From: an uncultured Selenomonadales bacterium
Lineage (GTDB): Bacteria > Bacillota > Negativicutes > Selenomonadales > Selenomonadaceae
Direction of reading: 5' to 3'
Assembly (NCBI GenBank): GCA_937877565.1
Contig: CALFJB010000060.1
Coordinates: 1-6,287, forward strand
Length of the DNA stretch: 6,287 bases
The notes beneath the pieces are model-generated. The model did no database searches. It had not been told where the DNA came from and was given only the letters and a program-made list of their open reading frames with translations. Below, piece after piece: positions 1 through 5,524 of the stretch (its first letter is position 1; each line of letters opens with the position of its first letter). Both the position numbers and the translations under genes were made by a program.

Positions 1-1273
1 GGAGGTGTCTTTCATGTATAATTTTACTACAAATACATATGAAATGAAAAGAGAAATTGTTAATTTTTCTAAAAAAATTTCAGAAGGAGTAAATAAACCA
101 ACATCAAAATTTGTGATGGATATGCAGTATGGTCTTGCAAAAAGTGGTAGTTGTTTAATCTCTGAAGTAGCAAGAAGCTTAGATGAAAATATTAAATTAG
201 GATACACAATAGAAAGATTATGTGATAATTTAGCTAATATGTATTATGATGAAAAGCAAATTATATGGAATAACTATTTAGAAGAAATAAAGAAAAATAT
301 AGATTTAGATAATGCAATAGTATTATTTGATGATAGTGATATAAATAAGGAATATAGCAGAAAACTAGAAGATTTAGATAGAGTTGTTGATGCATCGAGC
401 CAAGATAAGAAAAGAGTAAATGGATATCATGTATGTGAAGCAACGGTTTTAACAAAAAATGAGAAACAACCAATGAGTTTATATAGTAAAATATATTCAT
501 GTAAAAGTAAAAATTTTGTAAGTAAGAATAAATACACAATGGAAAGTATAAAAGCTACTGAACAAATAGTTGGAGATAATTTTACAGGTATATTTGATAG
601 AGGATATGATGATAATAAAATAATTAATTATATGAGTAAGCATAAATTTGTTATAAGATTAGATGATAAAAGGACAATGTTATTTAAAGGTAAAAGAAGA
701 AGTGTAGAAGAAGTCGCAAAATCCAGAAAAGGAAAAATAAGAATGACAGCTTTATTTGATGATAATGAAGAAAAGGAATTAACAATATCATATACTAAAG
801 CCACGTTACCATATAACAATAAGGAATATACATTAATAATAGTATATGGATTATCTGATGAAAAACCAATGAAGTTACTCACAAACATAGAGTTAGATGA
901 TAAAAAGGATGTAATAAAAATTGTAAGATTATATTTATCTAGATGGAGAATAGAAGAACATTTTAGAGGAAAGAAACAGGAATATGAATTTGAAAATATG
1001 CGATTAAGAACATTAGAAAGTATGAATAATTTGAACATGATGTTAACAATACATTTAGGACATATTGCAATGTTAGGTGATAAAATGGATAAAAATTTAT
1101 TAACTATTAAAATTATATATGCAAGTGAATCATTAAGACAAAAAGCGATTGTATGGTTAAGTCAAATAGCTAGAGGGATCAAAAATATATTAAAATATGC
1201 ACATAATGGAATAAAAGAATGGCAAGATATTGAAACACGAGAAAAGTATAGGCAATTAAATTTAAAACTTTAG
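1..1273 (+). mobile_element. IS4-type insertion sequence, left end outside window
   Basis: This is the body of an insertion sequence carrying the transposase gene at 14-1273. The left terminus lies upstream of base 1. The right terminus is close to the transposase stop, because from about 1274-1285 the minus strand reads as RAMP-family coding sequence. Base composition changes abruptly here, from very AT-rich with AGA/ATA/TTA codons to a mixed composition, which marks the junction. Without the left end I cannot define the inverted repeats or the target duplication, so the right boundary is uncertain by roughly ten bases. The element interrupts the minus-strand RAMP gene, whose 3' part must lie beyond the left end of the element if it survives. 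Confidence 0.85.
14..1273 (+). CDS. IS4-family DDE transposase
   Basis: This gene encodes a 419-residue transposase that would cut and join DNA ends through an RNase H-fold DDE site. The first acidic residue lies in a DDSDINK stretch (D106-D109), the second in DRGYD (D195). The third is E314 in the IS4 signature Y-x2-R-x3-E-x6-K, matched exactly by Y307, R310, E314 and K321. A substantial beta-strand-rich insertion lies between the second D and the E, as is usual in IS4 members. The start is ATG at 14 because GGAGG at 1-5 sits eight bases before it; an upstream in-frame GTG at 5 would overlap that ribosome binding site. The frame is intact over the family's usual length, so the element may be recent and active. 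Codon use is far more AT-rich than in the gene it interrupts. The family call is firm; the exact IS name is not determined. Confidence 0.95.
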   Translation: MYNFTTNTYEMKREIVNFSKKISEGVNKPTSKFVMDMQYGLAKSGSCLISEVARSLDENIKLGYTIERLCDNLANMYYDEKQIIWNNYLEEIKKNIDLDNAIVLFDDSDINKEYSRKLEDLDRVVDASSQDKKRVNGYHVCEATVLTKNEKQPMSLYSKIYSCKSKNFVSKNKYTMESIKATEQIVGDNFTGIFDRGYDDNKIINYMSKHKFVIRLDDKRTMLFKGKRRSVEEVAKSRKGKIRMTALFDDNEEKELTISYTKATLPYNNKEYTLIIVYGLSDEKPMKLLTNIELDDKKDVIKIVRLYLSRWRIEEHFRGKKQEYEFENMRLRTLESMNNLNMMLTIHLGHIAMLGDKMDKNLLTIKIIYASESLRQKAIVWLSQIARGIKNILKYAHNGIKEWQDIETREKYRQLNLKL

Positions 1274-1781
1274 CATTGCAATTCAAAATTTCAATCTTGC
1301 CGGAAAATTCCAATTCTGCGTTTAAAACATTCAAATTGTGCAATGAACCTTTTGCGGCGATTCCTTTTTCAAGTTTCGTTTGATAGCGAATTGACGTAAA
1401 ATTTTTCAGCACATCAGACGGGCGGAAAATTTCTTTGCATTTGGTCTGCAGGTAACTCCAATCGTCACAAAGCCTTCTGTATTCTTCAATCGGGCAAATA
1501 TAAAAATTCGGAATTATAATTTGCACGGATGAAACTTTGCCGCCGTCATCAGAAAATCTGTGAAAAATATTTTCGGGATTTGCCAAATTTTCCGTGTCCA
1601 TTTTGGCAAGTTCAAACATCTCAAAAATTTCAACTGCACTTTCATAAAGCAAGTCTTTAAATCTTTTCGTGGGAAAATAAGGCAGTCCAAAAGCGTCGTG
1701 AACAATTTCTGCGTCCAAGTTCACATCCGCTTTACCTGAACCCAAGTGCAAAGACCGTTTCGACTTTTATTCTAACGTCAA
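1274..1781 (-). pseudogene. RAMP-superfamily (Cas7/Csx10-like) CRISPR protein, 5' fragment disrupted by IS
   Basis: This is the N-terminal part of a RAMP protein, the family forming the crRNA-binding backbone of type III effector complexes. Visible hallmarks are an LHLGSG start, a GLPYFPTKRFKDLLYE segment matching the GLPYIPGSSLKG-type motif of RAMPs, and near the break a TSIRYQTKLEKGIAAKGSLH stretch followed by a LEFSGKIEI strand, which recalls the TSIRxQTAI...GSL region of Csx10-like proteins. The frame can be read from a TTG at 1781, six bases after the upstream gene's stop, as LTLE, then an in-frame TAA (1769-1767), then KSKRSLHLGSG. Changing that TAA to a sense codon such as TTA restores a typical RAMP N-terminus. 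An unassisted TTG at 1751 is the next start and has no ribosome binding site. The IS at 1-1273 removes the C-terminal part. Subtype assignment is tentative. Confidence 0.8.
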
Positions 1782-1787
1782 TTCCTG

Positions 1788-3240
1788 CTATTTATCAGCT
1801 ACCTCAGACAAATAAAAATCTATTAACTCAATCGCGTCAACGTATGGCGTGCGCGGCGATTTTTCAACGTTCCACAATGAATTTGTTATGCAACTTTCCC
1901 AATTCGGTATCAATGGAAAATTTTGATTTTGAGTTTTTAATTGCTGTAAAAATTTGTCAATGTTGGATTTGCCGCGTTGCAATACAAAACGTAATTCTTT
2001 AATTTTTCCGTCAGGCATAACCGAAGGAAATGGCGTGGTACAAGAAATTAAATTTTCTATGTAGTAGCGGGATTTTTTATCAGTTCCGACTTGATACGGT
2101 TCGAAATGCAAATTTCCACGCGCGCCAGTATATTCGTGTTCTCTAATTTGCTTTGCCATTTCGTAGCCTCTGAAAAAAGGATACACCGTAGGCAATATCT
2201 CAATTCCCGCGTAGAAATCCCTTCATTGTAATGCTTTTTTGTCAAATGTTCTGGCGAATTTTCTGGCGTTACGGCATTCAAACTTTCCATTAAAGTTTTT
2301 GTAAATAAAATTGCAGTTTTAGCGGGACAAATGAAAGTTACGTCGTCGCCACCGATTATCATCGGACGTATCGGCAAAATTTTTTTATCTTTCAAATCCA
2401 AAACTTCATTGAAAATATCTGCATTTTGGGCGGCAATTATTTTTCTGAGTAAATCGGCAAATGCGCTTTCGGTTTTACGGCGAATTTCTCTTGAAAGTTG
2501 ACGCCGTTCAAGAAGATTTTTACAGTCGCGAAACTTCCAGCCCATATTGTTGCCGTCAACGTGAATTATTGAAAAATAATCTTCGCCGTCTTTTGGTTCG
2601 AGTTCGTCAACCTTCATCGGAAAATAATAATCGTCCATTCGCAACGTTGAATTTTTAAGGAAAAATTTTATTGAATCGATTTTTCAAACTGTCGTTGACG
2701 GCACTTGAATATTTCGCCTTAACTGCCGTTTCCATTAAATAAAATCCGACTTCATTAATCGGCTTGACAAGTTCACTTGTATCGCAGAAATTGGAAGTTT
2801 TGCCATTTATTTCGCCACTCAAAGTTAAGCCGATATACGGAACATTTACTGCAGGGAAAATCGTATTCTGATTTTTTTCAAATCGGCATAAAGCGGCGAC
2901 ATATCAAGTTCATCAATGTTAATATCCAATTTCCCGAATGCCACGCCGACTTTCAAGCCCGGTCGAGTTGCCAAAAGTTTCATTGTAAATTTTGTAACGA
3001 CTTCACGGCGTTTATCTTCCTGTGTTGAATTAAATAAAATTAAAGCGTTGTCGCCACCTATGTAAGTAACGCAACACTTTTTCATACTGTTCCAATATAT
3101 TTTATTGTCTTCGGAAATATCCAACGTAGTATCAGCCGCATAGGAAAAATTTTCGTCGGAGAAAATTTTTTTGCAATACACCAACAAAGTCTTCAAAAAA
3201 ATTTTATCCACTATGTAGGACGCGCCGATATTTGTTCTTA
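1788..3240 (-). pseudogene. Cas10/Cmr2-like double-palm protein, three frameshifts, 5' end lost
   Basis: Joining three reading frames gives about 483 residues. It opens with LRTNIGASYIVDK, the GAS motif following the first palm strand of Cas10-like proteins. The first palm carries YIGGDNAL (GGDN at 3058-3047). The second has IHVDGNNMG (metal-binding D, 2560-2546) and IIGGDDVTF (GGDD, 2353-2342), then the YAGIEILPT/YPFFRGYEMAKQ helix region. The tail (KIKELRFVLQRG, then VDAIELIDFYL) matches Cas10-like C-termini. No HD nuclease domain precedes palm 1. In the family the GGDD palm polymerises ATP into cyclic oligoadenylate. Frame slips lie at an A7 tract (2878-2872), a T5 tract (2665-2661) and near 2217-2211. 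The first two cancel, so about 68 codons between them are read in another frame. The start is missing: the gene abuts the IS5-like remnant. The RAMP gene follows after six bases, so they were one operon. Confidence 0.87.
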
Positions 3241-3737
3241 GGTGGTGTTGAATAAGTTATTTTAACCAAATAAGAATAAAAGCAAGGAAACGTTTAGCGA
3301 TTTTCTCATAGCGCGTCGCTATTCTTCTATTTCGTTTCAATTTTTGAAAGAAACATTCAATCAAGTGGCGTTCCTTATATTGCGCTTTGTCAAACGACAA
3401 TATCATTGATCGTGTACTTGTCATGCTGTCAGAATTATTTTTATCGGATTACCCAATGCGTCCACCAATGCATGCCGCGACTTTTTCCTATTAATTCTTT
3501 TTTTGATGTACTTTGACGATTGTAGAATCTATCGAAACATCTTGCAAGTCAGCATCTAATGATAATTCTTTCAGTATCCAGATTATACCGTTTAATGTTG
3601 CTCGTAAATCTTTATAAGGTCTGACGTTTTTATTGGGGTATTTCAATTTATCCCATTGTTCATCAGTCAATTCATAGCGCCTCATCAAATACCACCTCAA
3701 CGTTATTTTATCATTTTTCCTATTATTCAACACGCCC
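3241..3737 (-). mobile_element. Internally deleted IS5/IS427-like element
   Basis: The element is about 497 bp. Its ends are 15-bp imperfect inverted repeats: GGTGGTGTTGAATAA at 3241-3255 and, on the other strand, GGGCGTGTTGAATAA at 3737-3723. They share 13 of 15 bases, including a perfect 11-bp core. A TA dinucleotide flanks each side (3239-3240 and 3738-3739), as expected for IS427-group insertion. IS427-type elements are normally about 800-900 bp, so roughly 300-400 bp is missing from the transposase. It is probably non-autonomous, in effect a MITE-like relic. It separates the Cas10-like gene from the truncated gene start at 3738-3770. Confidence 0.85.
3257..3685 (-). pseudogene. IS5-family (IS427 group) transposase, deleted and frameshifted
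   Basis: The remnant starts at ATG 3685 after a GAGGTGG ribosome binding site and reads MRRYELTDEQWDKLKYP, the typical N-terminus of IS427-group transposases. It then jumps from NGIIWILKE directly to DADLQDVSIDSTIVKVHQ, which contains the first catalytic D, so the segment usually between them has been deleted near 3555-3570. A stop follows. In another frame the HALVDALGNPIKIILTA segment appears with an in-frame TGA where the family has a Gly codon. After a second deletion that removes the catalytic second D, the C-terminus YKERHLIECFFQKLKRNRRI (with the catalytic E) continues through RFLAFILIWLK to TAA at 3259-3257. It cannot make an active enzyme. Confidence 0.88.
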
Positions 3738-3770
3738 TAGTTTAATCCATTCAGACATATTTTCACTCAT
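3738..3770 (-). pseudogene. Gene start truncated by the IS5-like element (11 codons)
   Basis: An ATG at 3770 with an AAAGGA ribosome binding site about 11 bases upstream begins MSENMSEWIKL. It then runs into the IS5-like repeat, ending as GRVE and a stop. Two explanations compete. First, it resembles the start of the next gene upstream (MSTNQQIPEWIQ at 4249), with a similar leader, so it may be the remnant of a tandem paralogue. Second, removing the element plus one TA copy joins CTA (3740-3738) in frame to AGA (3238-3236), giving WIKLRTNIGASYIV, so it could be the original start of the Cas10-like gene. The second reading would lack the usual first palm strand. I lean slightly toward the paralogue. 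Confidence 0.4.
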
Positions 3771-3788
3771 ACTTCTAATTATCCTTTC

Positions 3789-3829
3789 AAAAAATAAAGG
3801 GTTGAATCTCAAAAGGATTCAACACCTTT
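3789..3829 (-). terminator. Rho-independent terminator of the acidic small gene
   Basis: The arms GTTGAATC (3801-3808) and GATTCAAC (3816-3823) pair around a 7-base loop. The stem is extended by AAAGG/CCTTT with one bulged base, for 13 paired positions in all. Read on the minus strand, the hairpin is followed by a run of six T (3794-3789). It lies 28 bases after the stop of the gene at 3857-4249. Confidence 0.75.
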
Positions 3830-3856
3830 GATTATAAAATAGTTAATTAGATTTGC

Positions 3857-4249
3857 TTAATCATATAAAGTTGGTTCACTATGCTGTTGATAATACAGTT
3901 CTAAATATCTATCTCTAATAGTATCCAACAGCAACTGTGCTCCTGCTATCTTATAAATATCTTTATTTCTATAAGCTTCAATCAACCTATCAAATGCCCA
4001 TAATATAGCATTTGGTATGTTAAAATTCCACTCTAAGTCTAGCTCATGATCTACATTACTCATGTTTATAGCATTTATTGTATCGTAATACTCTCTTCGG
4101 ATAAACCTAGTATCTTCTTCAAATTCTTTAAACTCCTCATCTGAGAAATTTTCATAGAGCTCAGCTTCAGCAATGATATCTTTTTCAGTAATATCATTAT
4201 CCTTTAATATCTCCTGAATCCACTCAGGAATCTGTTGATTAGTACTCAT
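3857..4249 (-). CDS. Small acidic protein of unknown function
   Basis: This intact gene encodes 130 residues, and I do not recognise its family. By count about 30 residues are Asp/Glu and about 12 Lys/Arg, so the protein is strongly acidic. It lacks a signal peptide or membrane segment and looks like a soluble mostly helical protein, with a DEEFKEFEED patch around residues 43-52 and a WAFDRLIEAYRNKDIYKIAGAQLLLDTI-like pair of helices toward the C-terminus (described by position, residues about 84-112). The ATG at 4249 is supported by AGGAAGAG nine bases upstream. The gene is monocistronic, with a possible promoter upstream and an intrinsic terminator downstream. Small acidic proteins in such regions are often immunity proteins, antitoxins or inhibitors, but nothing here proves that. 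It is the only intact non-transposase gene inside the decayed locus. Confidence 0.8.
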   Translation of the reverse strand: MSTNQQIPEWIQEILKDNDITEKDIIAEAELYENFSDEEFKEFEEDTRFIRREYYDTINAINMSNVDHELDLEWNFNIPNAILWAFDRLIEAYRNKDIYKIAGAQLLLDTIRDRYLELYYQQHSEPTLYD

Positions 4250-4279
4250 TTACAATCACTCTTCCTTTCCTTATGATAG

Positions 4280-4308
4280 TATATAATCAAAATCTAATAT
4301 AGAATCAA
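4280..4308 (-). promoter_or_regulatory. Possible sigma-70 promoter for the acidic small gene
   Basis: On the minus strand TTGATT (4308-4303) is separated by exactly 17 bases from TATATA (4285-4280). This lies about 30 bases before the ATG at 4249. The region is AT-rich, so chance matches are likely; a TATACT two bases further on is an alternative -10. Confidence 0.4.
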
Positions 4309-4465
4309 TCCCAATTCAGGGATTTTATAGTGAATTAGAGCTATATAAACTGACGCATCAGAGCAAAGTTTCAGACTCTTAATGGAGATTGTCTGAATTT
4401 TATATCAGGCTTTGAGAAATTTCAATGGTTGAAATGAATTTTTTCAAGCTCTTTGAAATTTTGTT
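4309..4465. other. AT-rich divergent intergenic region with inverted repeats
   Basis: This spacer lies between the divergent acidic gene and the CARF pseudogene, and I see no gene in it. It has a stem TTCAGAC (4370-4376) with GTCTGAA (4391-4397), which can add TCT/AGA inside. It also has a perfect 9-bp inverted pair AAATTTCAA (4417-4425) and TTGAAATTT (4453-4461), with a nested TTGAAA/TTTCAA between them. These could be operator or leader structures of the plus-strand gene. In so AT-rich a region they may also be chance. Confidence 0.35.
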
Positions 4466-4479
4466 GAGGGTGGGGTGTT

Positions 4480-5280
4480 ATGACAAAAAATATAATGTTG
4501 ATGTTTCTTAGCGACGTAAAAGTTTTTAAAGGCGTTGTAGTACAGCGCATTACAAAGATATTGGCGACACAAAGACTACAAATGAATCAGTCGTCCGTTA
4601 TCTTTCAAAAATTAATGCAACGAAGCCGAGCAAAATTTTTTATTTTTCATCAAACAAAGTCAAAGATTTAATCAAAGACGGTAAAACTTTTACGCACGTT
4701 AATTACTTTGCGAAGTGCATTACCGATTGTGTCGACAGCGATATGGAAGAAGTTTTGAAACCTTGCGATTTTGATGATGAAGCCGACATTCAACAAACAA
4801 TGGACGCCGTTATAAAAATGGCAGCTTTGATTCAAAATTATGTCGCAGAAAATACTGAAGTTACTTTGCACGTCGATATGACAGGCTGAATGCGTCACGC
4901 GTCATTGATGATGCTCGTTATCACGCGGCTGATTTAATATTCAGGCGTGAAAATCGGCTATATTTTATATTCAAATTTTGTACCTGGACACGCAGAAAAT
5001 TTTGTCGAAGAAGCCAACGATATTTATAATTTGTTCGACATAATCGCGGACGCAGAAGAATTTGTAAGATTCGGCAGTGTTGACGCGATAAAAAATTATT
5101 TTAAAAACAGGGATATTCCCGACGTTTTGAAAAATTTCCTAGAGGTTGTTGGTAAACTCAAGCAAAGAAAAACATAAGAAGTTCTTTGATAAAATGAGTT
5201 TGAAAGAAGTGAACAATTTATTTTACCACAAATTCCGCAAATTCGATGCTGAACTTTACAAGCAACGCAACCTTGTTTAG
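4480..5280 (+). pseudogene. CARF-domain CRISPR ancillary protein (Csx1/TM1812-like), inactivated
   Basis: This is the remains of a cyclic-oligoadenylate sensor. ATG 4480 follows GAGGG (4466-4470) and reads MTKNIMLMFLSDVK. One base is missing near 4538-4542, after which the frame continues AHYKDIGDTKTTNESVVRYL, then KIFYFSSNKVKDL. The CARF ligand motif reads HVDMTG, TGA (4887), MRHASLMMLVITRLI, TAA (4935), YSGVKIGYILYSNF, then EEANDIYNLFDIIADAEEFVRFGS. Both stops are in frame; the family's DxTGGxRH pattern shows the TGA replaces Gly, and the TAA probably replaces Gln. From about 5158 the sequence continues in another frame (KHKKFFDKMSLKEVNNLF to TAG at 5278-5280). No HEPN RxxxxH or other nuclease motif is visible, so the effector domain is missing or deleted. 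Such proteins are activated by Cas10 products, fitting the Cas10-like remnant on the opposite strand. The CARF call is firm; subfamily is tentative. Confidence 0.83.
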
Positions 5281-5310
5281 CGTTTTTTTCAACGAATAAA
5301 GAATTATCGC

Positions 5311-5373
5311 CATTCACTTTTCATTTACCAACAGCCCCTAGTATTATTGTCATTGGACTTTAATTTACCAACA
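5311..5373. repeat. Two-copy imperfect direct repeat, 40-base spacing
   Basis: The segments 5311-5333 and 5351-5373 match at 18 of 23 positions and share an exact ATTTACCAACA at their right ends (5323-5333 and 5363-5373). The start-to-start distance is exactly 40 bases. Only two copies exist, so this is not a CRISPR array. It lies between the CARF pseudogene and the ispH promoter; its function is unknown. Confidence 0.45.
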
Positions 5374-5458
5374 AACCGTAACACAATAGTTTAAATTTTT
5401 TTATCACGTCAGATATTTAAGTTATTAAAATTTTAATCTTAAAAATTTCATAAAAAAC

Positions 5459-5487
5459 TTGCCGATATTAAAAATTTCGTTTAAAAT
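5459..5487 (+). promoter_or_regulatory. Sigma-70-type promoter of ispH
   Basis: TTGCCG (5459-5464) and TAAAAT (5482-5487) are separated by exactly 17 bases. Transcription would begin near 5494, leaving a leader of about 30 bases before the TTG start at 5525. The remainder of the spacer from 5281 to 5524 holds no gene that I can support. Confidence 0.55.
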
Positions 5488-5524
5488 ACGCGTTTAGATT
5501 GGGGGATTTTTTGAAGGTGAGAGT

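Noticed and set aside
261..1038. Minus-strand open frames inside the IS4 transposase
   Set aside because: They are antisense to an intact transposase with all catalytic motifs; their Leu/Phe/Ser-rich, low-complexity composition is what AT-rich antisense gives.
2461..3028. Plus-strand open frames across the Cas10-like pseudogene
   Set aside because: The opposite strand carries the family motifs (GGDN, DGNN, GGDD); these frames have no ribosome binding site or recognisable motif.
4411..4470. Possible CRISPR repeat-like sequence (TTTCAATGGTTGAAAT and nearby TTTGAAATTTTGTTG)
   Set aside because: There are no regularly spaced copies and no spacers; the similarity is an inverted-repeat pattern in AT-rich DNA upstream of the CARF pseudogene.
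5264..5290. Terminator-like AACGC/GCGTT stem followed by a T run at the end of the CARF remnant
   Set aside because: The stem is only five base pairs with an 11-base loop, too weak to call although the T run is suggestive.
4668..5317. Minus-strand open frames opposite the CARF pseudogene
   Set aside because: The plus strand reads as CARF-family protein across the same bases; the antisense frames have no start signal and Cys-rich, unfamilial composition.
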